DNA of 64,000 bases from assembly GCA_000729835.1 (NCBI GenBank), contig JFHB01000129.1, forward strand, positions 21,329 to 85,328, in the 5' to 3' direction. Below the pieces are notes generated by a model. That model was given only the letters and a program-made list of their open reading frames with translations. It was not told the origin of the DNA and searched no databases. Of this stretch, positions 21,502-32,135 are shown in pieces. A program made the translations under genes and the position numbers. This DNA comes from Atkinsonella hypoxylon. Taxonomy: Eukaryota > Ascomycota > Sordariomycetes > Hypocreales > Clavicipitaceae. The number at the start of each line of letters is the position of its first letter. Within the stretch, counting starts at the first letter, position 1.

Positions 21502-24500
21502 ATGGAATCGCCCATGTCTACGCAGGAGCAGCAGCTCTGTCAGTTACTGGCAGATCTGCCCGCACGCTTCGGCTATCGTTATACTGAAGAAGCAGCACAA
21601 GAACTCTTGCGGAGCTTATTTTGGTCTCTGGCCGGTGGCAATAATGACTATATGCGACTTCTCTTTCCCGACGGCAAGTTGACAGAGAATTTGAGACTTA
21701 GTGAGGCTCAGGGAGCCGCCGAAGGTGCTGAATATACAGAAGCTGCTCGAGGAAAGCGCTGTGGTCACATTTTCAAGCCGGGCGAGGCATCCTACATGTG
21801 TCGGACGTGTGGAACTGACGAGACATGCTGTCTGTGCAGCCGATGCTTCGACTCCACGGACCATGCTGGTCACATGGTTCGCATACAGATCTCGGTTGGC
21901 AACAGTGGATGTTGCGACTGCGGCGATGACGAAGCTTGGAACACACCCCTATTCTGTACCATTCATTCGGATATGCAGAAGGGTCCAGATAAAGGCAAAG
22001 GAAGGGAGGCGCCCGCCTTGCCCGAGGATCTTGTTAAGAACCTTCGTATGACCATCGGTCGCGTCTTTGATTACATTTGCGATGTCATTTCCTGCTCACC
22101 CGAACAACTGAGGCAGCCAAAGACACGAGACTCGATTGAAAAGGATGAAGAAACCTCACGCTTGTCATCCAAATACTACGGGGCAGAAGTCGAACCATGC
22201 AACGATTTCGCCCTAATTTTATGGAACGATGAAAAACACACAGTTCAGGAGGTACAAGATCAGGTTGCTCGGGCCTGTCGGAAGAGTCGCCGTCAGGCAG
22301 CCCGTGACGCCTGGGAAACAGATACTATTGGGCGAAGTATACTCGTCTACCTACCAGACATTGATCGACTGCTCCAGATGGCGAAAATAATGGAGGCTAT
22401 CAGAGTGACTGTCACGATTCGATCCGCTCGCGATACGTTTCGTGAGCAAATGTGTGGTACACTTGTCGAATGGCTTAGCGATATCTCTGGCTGCTCCGTT
22501 GGTCATGATAATAATATTTTGAGATCCGTTGTTTGCGACGAGTCAATGAAACCGTGGCGTCAAGGCAGCGCTGCTACACACACCTCAGGCTTGATTGACG
22601 ATGAGGACGAGGATGACCAGGAATTGGAATCTCGGGCCAATATGCGCGGAGTGAATGTGCGCTTCATTATGGCTTTGCAGGCAGCGGCCGGGCCGGATGG
22701 GGACCTGGAAGTTGATATTGTTGGACAGGACGAAGACGACGAGGGTGAAGGTGAAGATGACGACGCCGACATGGGAGACAACGATGAAGACAATCGATCA
22801 CCAACAAGCTCTGTAGCAGGTGGTGACGAGGATGAAGATGACGACGTTATGATGGTCGATGCCAGAGGAGATGCTGGTGACCTTGGTATGAACTGGTCCC
22901 AATCAGATCAAGCTCTAGAAGAAGACGAAGCCACCATGGCAGGATACCCTCCGCCTCCACCCCCGCCGCTAGCCGCGCAAGTTCTTGCGAATGCGACTGC
23001 GACTGCGACTGCGACTGCGACTGCGACTACGGCTGCAACTACGGCTGCAACTACAACCACTTCGAGAGAGAGAGAGGGCACCCCTTCAGACTCCGACGCG
23101 GCAGAGCCTTTGATCGCCCCAGCTATCTATGCCAAAGCCAATATTGACATACCAAAAACACCTGGAAGAACGGAGATAGTCATTCCTCGACCCGGAAGAT
23201 ACTGGATCGAGACTCCGCCGGTCTACACTCAGCGAGATAATGTGCCACCTGCGGAGGATGTTTTCCAGCGTGTGCGTCTCGACTGGCTGTTGCTTTTCGA
23301 TCTGCGCATGTGGAAGAAGGTCAGAAACGATCTTCGGTCCCTTTATATCTCGACAGTAGTGTCAATACCCGAATTCAAAAGGGTTTTGGCCTTGAGATTC
23401 GCCAGCCTCTACACAATCCTAGCTCAGTTATATTTAGTTGGTGACAGGGAGCCAGATCACTCCATCATCAATCTTTCGCTGCAAATGTTGACCACTCCTT
23501 CCATCACTGCAGAAGTTGTCGAGCGTGGCAACTTCATGAGCAGTTTGCTCGCAATATTGTATACATTCTTGACTACTAGACAGGTCGGCCACCCCTGGGA
23601 CGTGTCATCGGACGCAGTTCTCGCCTTCGAAAGTGGCTCCGTTACTAATCGTCGCATGTATCACTTCTACCAAGACCTGAAATATTTGTTTGGCTCCCCA
23701 CACGTTCAGGAACGAGTGAGATCAGAGCCTAGGTATCTGATGCAGTTTCTGGACCTGGTCAAACTCCATCAGTGTATTGGGCCAAATGTGCGGGCGGTAG
23801 TCGAGCATGTGGAATACGAAGCTGATTCTTGGATAACGGCTTCGTTGGTAACCAGGCAAATAAATCTCCAAGCAAGGAATCTGGCTGAAGCGTTCAGAGA
23901 CTGCCCTGCAGAGGAGATTCATTATCTCCAACGAGCTATCCGATTTACCGCGAAGACAGTCATTCTCATGTCGATAGGCGCAGAAAGGCATCGCTTTAAG
24001 CAAGGAGAGATTAAAGATGAAGTCAAGTTCAAGTCCTTGGGCGACTTCGAGTTTGATTCTGACAATGCCACCTATGACGTAGTCAAGTTTGTGGTTGAGA
24101 AAGATTCTATCAGCTTTCATCATGCTCTGCATTATACATTATCTTGGCTGATAGAGTGTGGAAGATCACTTCCTGCGTCGAACATTCGGACTTTGATCAG
24201 CTTTACTGCTCAAGAGCTTCGTTCAAAACCAAAACTAATGGGCCGACCCCAGATTCCGAGAAAAGACTATGGTCCTGAAGACTATCTCATGGCACTATTT
24301 GACTTTCCCTTGCGAGTTTGCGCTTGGCTTGCACAAATCAAAGCCAACATGTGGGTGCGGAACGGTATCAGCTTGCGACACCAAGCAAGCACATATCGTG
24401 GTGTTGGACAAAGAGATGTCTCGCATCATAGAGACATATTCCTGCTACAAACAGCCATGGTAGTGTGCAATCCAAGCCGCGTACTTGCTTCTATCATCGA

Positions 24501-27500
24501 TCGATTTGGGATGGATGGATGGGTTAAAGGTCTATTTGAACTCAAGTCCGAAGCCCAGGATGATGCTCAACATCTGGACATTGTTGAGGATATGATACAT
24601 TTACTCATTGTTCTTCTCAGCGACCGAACGTCCCTGATTGCTCCAGAAGATGAGCCAAACTCGCGCATCCTAGCTATGCGACGCGATATAATACATGTTT
24701 TGTGCTTCAAACCATTATCATTCAACGAGATATGCAACAAATTGCCGGAGAAATACCAAGAGCAGGAAGATTTCCATCGCGTGCTGGACGAGATGGCAAC
24801 CTTCAAGCCTCCCGAGGGTGTGTCTGATGTCGGCACTTTTGAGCTTCGACCAGAATTTATCGAAGAGATCGATCCTTATATTGCACACTATAACAAGAAT
24901 CAACGCGAGGAGTCTGAAATGGCGTATCGAAAGAAGATGGCAAAGAAGACTGGAAAGGCAGTTGAGGATATTGTTTACGAACCCAAACACCGCTCTGTTC
25001 CATCAGGCCTCTTTGAAAACCTGGGACAGTTTACTGGCACTGGGATGTTTGCGCAAATTGTTTATTATTCGCTCTTGTATCCTTTAGTTGCCCCAAAGTT
25101 CACACCGTCAGTTCCTCTCACTCGCCTGGAGACCTTCCTCCAGGTGGTCTTGCATCTCATTCTCATCGCGATACTGGAAGATCAGAGCAATGAGGCAGAT
25201 GCGGGTGAGAGCTCTCCGAATTCTTTTGTTCATATTGCTCTCACAACACCTGCTAGAAGCAACTTCATGCCAGAAGCCAGCAATTCTCGAACGATTGTAT
25301 CTCTATTGAATATGATGGCCACCAAGGATGGATTTAAATCAGTCCATTCAAAAATTGCATTGGTGTTGAGGCGCATGAAGCAGAAGCGTCCACAAGCATT
25401 CGAGTCTTCGTTCATTCATCTTGGGATCACGGTAGATCGCGTCGATACGGCCTCGCCTGCCAACACATCGGCAGAAGAAGAGAGAGAACGAAGGAAGAAG
25501 GCTGCATTAAGCCGCCAGGCCAAAGTCATGGCGCAATTTCAACAGCAACAAAAGAGCTTTCTTGAGACCCAGGGTGGCATAGATTGGGGGTCTGATTTGG
25601 ACGAGGACGATAAAGAGATGGATCAATCCGATGACCGAAAACACAATTGGAAGTACCCCATAGGAACATGTATCTTGTGTCAGGAAGAGGCGGATGACAG
25701 AAGGCTTTATGGCACGTTTGCACTCCTGAACGAAAGCCGTATACTACGGCAGACAGACTTCCAAGATCCTGACCTTGTGAGAGAAGCTTCACAAACACCA
25801 TGTAGCCTGGACCGATCTGCTGAAGATATTCGACCCTTTGGCATCGCTCACGAGAATCGAAAAATGGTGGAGAAGTTAAATGCAAATGGCGAGACATTCC
25901 TGGCTGAAAGACAGACCATTGGCAAAGGCTACAAGGCCAATCGCTCCCGATCAGGTCCAGTAGCAAGCAGTTGTGGCCATATGATGCATTACCGCTGTTT
26001 TGAATTGTATTACGAGGCGACAAATCGTCGACATAATCATCAAATTGCTCGACATCATCCCGAAGATACACGGCGGAACGAATTCGTGTGCCCCCTGTGC
26101 AAGGCCCTCGGCAACGCATTTCTTCCCATCATATGGAAGGGCTTGGAAGAGTCATATCCTGGTTATCTTCATCCACAAAATCCCTTTGAAGAATTTCTAG
26201 AAAAGCAAATGGGGTCAGCGTACTGGCTTGGTGGAAGCAAGGCGCGCGAAGTCGATGACCCTGGTTTGCCGACCATCTTCACACCCAGCGTGCCGGGAAG
26301 CTTGGTTGAAACATTGACCAATCCGCAGCCTAGCAGTGACGCAACTTGGGGAAGGGATGATACCTATGCCCGGTCCTCTGTACTTGGTACACCCGCGAGT
26401 TCCTCATTCTCAGCTGCTGGTACACCAGAACTTAGGAACTCTCAGACACCGCCTGCAGCCAATAGCCAAATTGTGGGAGAGTTGCTCTCGGCTTATCGAC
26501 GCCTCAGGGACACATTGCGAGTGAACGGACTGCAGACAAGACACGTCATTGACGCAAAGCTCAATGGCGGTGACGATCTTTCGTCAAGTGATACCCTGGT
26601 ACAGGTGATTGGGTTCACGATCTCTTCTGTTGAAATTCAGCAGCGAGGTGTAGAAGCCTTGCCTGGAATGACACTGCTGGACAGGATCCCGGATCAAGTA
26701 CTAGTGCACCTCCGAGTTCTCTCCGAGACTGTGTCCTCCTATATATCTGTGGGGGCCCGCCATTCTGATGCAGAGAATCGGATTGAGGCTGAATTCCGCA
26801 AAGACAGTGAGAGGCAACATCGTCAGCTATTTATGTCCCGTTACTTCGGCGCTGGTACACCCTATACCAGAAGACCGTTAGACGTGGATCCGCCTCTTTT
26901 AAGTCTTGATGCATTTACTTTCATGGTCGAATGTGCCTACGGTTTCGTGCCCGCTCATAAGGCAGAGATTGCCCACCTCCTGCGACTTTGTTACCTTGCC
27001 GAAATTGTCAGAGTTGTGTATCACATGGGGCGAAATATGCCTGTCACTATGTGGGTTGGTGGACTTGCTGGCAGACAAACGCAGGATCCAGCGATGAGTA
27101 ATTTCGCTCACTTTGCCTTCGCTGTTACACAAACCGCTTTGGAGTTTGAGGCTGCCAACATGTCCGAGGCAAACCGTGAAGAAGCTGAAAACAAGGGCTT
27201 TCAACAGCCAGGAGTTGACGCACTGGAAGGTTGGTACACTTTTGTGAAGAAGTATGCACTGACCTTCCTACGAAAATGCGTCATTTTCCTATATGTCAAG
27301 TATGGAGTCGACTTCAAGAGCCATGTGTCTTCAAGCCAAGACGCCGATGCCGACGAGCTCGACAGGTTAACCGAGGCACTTCGAGTCCCCACGTTTGATG
27401 AGATATGCGCGGCCATGACGAACACAGCAGCTGCTTGTGGCTGGCCAGCGACTACTCACGCTCTAGTCACCGGATGGATCAAGCACCAAGTTATGTGGCC

Positions 27501-28120
27501 TCGGGGATATGGCGATATGAGCCACTCAGCCCTCGTCAGCCATCCGGGTATTTTTGAACTTGTTGGGCTCCCCAAAACCTACGATACTCTCATAGAGGAG
27601 GCAACGAGAAGGAGATGCCCCACCACGGGTAAAGATCTCACCGACCCTGTCATTTGTTTATTCTGCGGTGAGATATTATGTAGCCAAAGTACTTGCTGCC
27701 AAAAGCCGGAGACTACGGGAAGGGACACAACGAGGATCGGTGGCGCACAGCAACATATGCGGAAGTAAGTGCACAAAACAAGGCAATGCACCGGCTTGAA
27801 GTATAACTTGCTAGCAGTAAGGAGACGAGAATTTGCTGACAATATTTGACAGGTGTCAACAAAACATTGGCGTTTATTTGAACATCCGCAAATGCTCATT
27901 AGTCTACTTATTCCGTCAGTCCGGATCATACGCACCGGCACCTTACACTGATAAGTATGGCGAGACCGACCCTCAGCTTCGACACGGGAGACAACTGTTT
28001 CTCAATCAAAAACGCTACGACTTGATGGTGCGAAACACAGTACTGAATCATGGAGTACCCAGTGTGATCAGTCGCAGGTTGGAGGCCGAGATTAACAACG
28101 GAGGCTGGGATACCTTGTAA
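21502..28120 (+). CDS. UBR1: E3 ubiquitin ligase Ubr1 (N-recognin)
   Basis: Two exons, 21502-27764 and 27853-28120 (phase 2, donor GTAAGT), give 2176 residues. Domains in order: the UBR box, about 87-157 (CGHIFKPGEASYMCRTCG, then CLCSRCF, HAGH, GCCDCGD), which binds type 1 basic N-termini; a ClpS-like type 2 pocket from about 233 (FALILWNDEKHTVQEV); an acidic linker, about 365-460, and an Ala-Thr repeat; a long helical scaffold; a RING-H2 finger with CILCQEE at about 1390, CGHMMHYRCF and CPLCKAL near 1529; and the C-terminal UBLC zinc domain from about 2038 (CPTTGKDLTDPVICLFCGE) to HGVPSVISRRLEAEI. With Rad6 it marks N-degron substrates for the proteasome. It is slightly longer than yeast Ubr1 (1950) because of the low-complexity linkers. 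Confidence 0.95.
22984..23055. repeat. In-frame hexanucleotide (GCGACT)n array within UBR1
   Basis: About six perfect GCGACT copies continue into degenerate ACGGCTGCAACT units. They encode an alternating Ala-Thr tract at about residues 495-520, between the acidic linker and the next conserved block. Being a multiple of three, copy-number change would keep the frame. Confidence 0.9.
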
Positions 28121-29010
28121 AAGAGGGGAGTCAGAGCTTAGCATCGCATTCATAGAAGATTGAATTCTGGAAAAGGAAATCTGGAGTTTTATCTTTTTTT
28201 TTTTTTCTAGTTATCACCTTGTTGACCCCTGTCTTTACGGAGCATGACTACAATGACTGACAGATCATGATGGATGTCGCCAGGAAATTGAAAACCACCA
28301 CTTAGATACCTAAGAAATGCCACAGATTACTCTAGCATTATTTTAGCATTGATGCAATGACAGTTTGGTGTATTCGTATATCAAATAGCTCTAAGGCTGG
28401 AGCCGACAGGCTTGCTTCCACAGTGCGTACAGTGCGTACAGTGTGTACATGGTTTGAACTGTATGCGGAGACGGAGCTTGGCTCACAAAGTCACAAAGGC
28501 CAATCAGACGTGGGGACCAGGCGCGTCCCAACGTGCCTGCGTCTTGCGACTTGTCAATCAATGAAGGCAGAGAGCCAGAGTCGGCTTTTGTATCCGAGTC
28601 TAGCTTTCATCCTGCGATCTCCTGTCAAGTGCGACCTTGTCCCGCGTAGCAGCATTTTCCACTTTCGAATTTTTAATTTGTGAAGCTTCCGCGTCCGCGA
28701 GCACAGCTTTTATTGGACCATGGGGCGAAGGTCTAGTCGCGCCGCTGCTAGAAAGGCATCCGCAGCCCTGGGTATGGATACTTCTTTCCTTTTCTCCTCC
28801 TCGACAAGTCGACAGACATCTTGCGCCAAACTTCTTCTCCGGCAACGTCAACACTTTGAGCGTGCAGAACTCGCGCGATAGAATCCGACAGTCTCTGTCG
28901 TGCGTATTTTGAGCTTTTTGCACTCATTATTTTTTTTTTCCCTTTCTTATCTTTTTCCTCCTCATCACTTGTCGTTGTCAGCGGACATTTTCCATGATTT
29001 CAGCGCCAAC
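28121..29010. promoter_or_regulatory. UBR1 3' flank and RSC7 promoter
   Basis: 890 bases with a T-run at about 28193-28206 after the UBR1 stop. A three-copy ACAGTGCGT repeat lies at about 28426-28449 and a CCAATCA box at 28500-28506. A pyrimidine-rich leader occupies about 28925-28980. No gene is seen. The open frame leading into RSC7 lacks an upstream ATG. Confidence 0.45.
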
Positions 29011-30667
29011 ATGACGCCAAGATCCAGAATTAGATTGAAGCTAACGCGTAACTCAAATACTACAGAGAGCGCACCCAAAGAATTTGCTGATGTCGAAGAC
29101 GAGCCTATGCCTGATGCTGGCGCCAGTGACGACGGTGACGAACACGAAGAGCCGCCCGCGCAAGCAGAAGAAGACGAGCAAGAAGAGACCAAGCTAGAAG
29201 ACGAGGATAATGAGGATAATGGGGATAATGGGGACAATGAGGAAAACGAAGAAGGAGAAGGTGCTGCAAAGGACGAAGAGTCGGCCAAGGATCCTAGTCC
29301 GCCCCCACAACCTGTAATTCGACGAAAGCGGCTGGGTCGTCCACCGAAAAACAAGCCCCCGGACTGGGATCCTATGATCACGGTAACAGAAGACACCCCC
29401 CGTCGTCGTGGGCGGGGAGGATGGCGAGGCCGTGGTGGGCGCAAAGGCGGACCTGCGGCACCCAAGGCAGAACAAGTCATCGACGCCGAAGGCACAATTG
29501 CCGAGATTGTGGACGATGAGTGCGTGCTTCCAGAGGATCCAGAGGGTCGACAGAAGGTCGACAAGTTGGGCAATCTGGAGGGCGGACGCGAATACCGCTG
29601 TCGAACCTTTACCTTGTTGGGACGAGGAAACCGGTTGTACATGTTGTCAACAGAGCCAGCGCGTTGTGTTGGTTTCAGGGACAGCTACTTGTTCTTCACG
29701 AAACATCGAAAGCTACACAAGATCATTGTAGATGACGACGAGAAGCGAGACATGATTGAACGCGAGATTATTCCGCATTCATACAAGGGCCGATCAATAG
29801 GTGTCGTGACAGCCCGATCAGTCTTTAGAGAGTTCGGCGCGAGAATTGTTGTCGGTGGCAAGCGCATCATTGACGATTTCAATGTGACACAGCTGCGCGA
29901 AGAAGGTGCGATAGAGGGTCAACTCGCTGACCCTGACGACCACTTTATTCCGGGTCAACCATATAATAAGAACCAATATGTGGCCTGGCACGGTGCCAGT
30001 GCGGTGTATCATACGAATGTGCCGACTGTGCCAGTACCCAATGGCAAGCCGGAATACAAGAAACGCAAGGTCAATGTCAATGATACAAACTGGATGCTGG
30101 AGCATGCTCGGGAAGCGAGGTATGGAACACGAAGCTTTTATTCCCCCCCCCTCTCTCGATTTCCATGAAGACGTACTGACTTTCGGCTATAGCATATTCA
30201 ATGCCGGCATCAACGCCATTCGGAAATTCAACAATGCCGGAGTGTATGATGTACACACCAACATAATGCAATATCCCGCTATTATGCAGCCCACACGCGT
30301 TCGCATTGAGCAGGTGACTTCCAACGATGAGGAGTCTTACAAGGCAAGTGCCAAGTTTCCTACGGTGCCGCTGAGAATGGCGAGAAATTTTCTCATCATG
30401 GACACGTACTGCGAGAATGCGCCTAGCAATGAAGCATCACTGCCTTGTAGCAAGGAGACACCGGCGGACTTTGTAGCCTCGTTCAACGGACTAGAAGCCG
30501 TTTCAGATGAGATCAAGGACCTCCTGCCTCCAGAGTGCCGAAAGGCATTTGACAGGGCATTAGAAGCGAAGGAAGAATTCCACTCGAGATGGGGGGCGGA
30601 GAAGGAAAAAATGTCACGACGAGATCCCATAATTGACAAGGCTATCGTACCCTACAGTATGTCATGA
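29011..30667 (+). CDS. NPL6: RSC complex subunit Rsc7/Npl6 (CRC family)
   Basis: Two exons, 29011-30119 and 30193-30667 (phase 2, donor GTATGG), give 527 residues. The N-terminal 170 residues are acidic and Pro/Gly-Arg-rich, with two AT-hook-like cores (RKRLGRPPKNKPP and RGRGGWRGRGGRKGG) suited to DNA minor-groove contact. The CRC/Rsc7-Swp82 domain starts near 185 (GREYRCRTFTLLGRGNRLYM, VGFRDSYLFFTKHRKLHKI, IGVVTARSVFREFGARI) and ends near 330. Then come NAGINAIRKFNNAGVYDVHT and QYPAIMQPTRVRIEQ, the conserved C-terminal block. In yeast Rsc7/Npl6 organises a submodule of the RSC chromatin remodeller. The start is the ATG after the pyrimidine-rich leader. The paralogue near 61-63 kb shares the central domain but not the AT hooks. 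Confidence 0.9.
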
Positions 30668-31735
30668 AACAAACTCGAGAGAAGGTGGCTCCTAGTATGA
30701 AGTAGAGGACGGTTTGAGATGCTAGTCAGTGTATGGAGTAAAACAGGCTAGGTTATTCTTGATTGAGGGGGGCTCCTTTAGACTTGATGGGAAGGGAAGG
30801 GAAGGGAAGGGAAGGGCGTTTGGCGTAGCTAGTAGAACTGTTCAGACTTGGCAAGGCGAATGCTGTCTTGTCCATGCTCCATGGATTTTTCACACCTAGT
30901 TGGCGAAATTCGTGAACCTTGGCTGGATCCTCTATATTATTCTGCGATAGAGTTGATGCGTACATGCTGCAGGGAACTAACTGCTCGCAGCATCGAAGAC
31001 GCATCTGGTTGGGACGACACGTACTAGTACTACAGCAGGAGGCACTTTACGAAGATTCCAACAGTAGTTAGTACTCCGTGACGCACAAATAAATACAGGC
31101 TTACATGACACGGGATGGGTGGCAAGGTCAGAAGTTGTCCAAGGGAGGAAACCAACGCCTCGCAGGAGAAAACTGTAACAAAGTTCCTCGTCTCAGCTTG
31201 CGACCGCCTCCGCCGCTCCGAAACCATGACCAGAGACCGCCCTAGTCTGCTGATTCATGCGTGAATTCCATAAAATTCCCTAGCGCGAAGGACGTTGTTT
31301 TGTTCTCCGGGTCCGTCATGCGGACGCTTATCTTGGAGCGAACTTTGACATCGTGGTTGGGATGCGAGGAACCACTTTGAAGAGCCATGTTTCAGCGTTG
31401 TATCTGGTTCAAAGGCGTTATTTCTCGCGATCTAGGAGACTCGTCACAGATGTATCCCCGTGTAAGGGATCCGTCCCAACATGGTGTTGTGCATGATGCC
31501 TCAGCTTCGTAGGAAGTAGCATGCCGCGCAAATGAATATAATCACTTCCATGACCCCCTTCGCACCCTCCGAGAACCCCATGCTTCCTTCTGTCTCCGTT
31601 CCTTCAATCGACTCTATTCCAAGGCTGGTCCTCCAAAGTTATTCACGTCCGTTCCCCATCACAGTCCGTCCAACCGCAGTGCAGGTGTCCTATCCCGTTC
31701 TCCGTAATCATCGCACATAAAAGTTCAAAACAAAA
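30668..31735. other. RSC7 3' flank and upstream region of the secreted-peptide gene
   Basis: 1.07 kb without a recognised coding frame. It includes a GGAAG pentanucleotide array (about 30788-30816) and a GTACTCCGTG near-copy of the dispersed TACTCCGTA motif (31071-31080). The last 200 bases, C/T-rich, are likely the promoter and leader of the gene at 31736. Confidence 0.5.
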
Positions 31736-32135
31736 ATGAAGTCTGTCGCCGTCACCCTCCTCTTGGCCGCCGTGGCCTCAGTGTCCGCCGCTCCAGCCGA
31801 CACGTCCAACCGACGCGGTACGTTCTGGAAGCCTGGGGCACCCTATCTCTAGGCCTTGATACTGACTACATGTCGCAGACGTCGCGAGTACCTTCAAGGG
31901 CGTCGGGGATGCGCTCAACCCCGCGAATCTGGCGAAGAAGCTCCTGGGCGCCCGGGATGCAGACTTCGACGCTCTATCTGCTCCGCCGGACGGCGAGGAA
32001 GATGATTTCGCAAAGCGAGATGTCCTGGCCATGGCTGGAGAAGAGGAGGACGGAGGCTTTGCTAAGCGCGAGGAAGAATGGGCATTCGCCAGGCGTGACA
32101 TCCAATATGAGGATGAGGATGAGGATGGGGCATAG
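31736..32135 (+). CDS. Secreted Kex2-type peptide precursor, uncharacterised
   Basis: Exons 31736-31817 and 31879-32135 (phase 1, donor GTACGT, 61-bp intron with an ACTGAC branch site) encode 112 residues. Residues 1-19 are a clear signal peptide (MKSVAVTLLLAAVASVSAA). Dibasic sites follow at RR26-27, KK47-48, KR73-74, KR90-91 and RR99-100. The last three sit in a repeated FA[K/R]R[D/E] context (residues 71-75, 88-92, 97-101). Cleavage after them would release DVLAMAGEEEDGG..., EEEWAFA and a C-terminal DIQYEDEDEDGA. It has no cysteine. Kexin-processed repeat precursors include fungal pheromones and ribosomally made cyclic peptides, but no pheromone sequence and no DUF3328/UstY-type gene is seen nearby. 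Function unknown. Alternatives are a small secreted cell-wall or effector protein with incidental dibasic sites. Confidence 0.72.
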
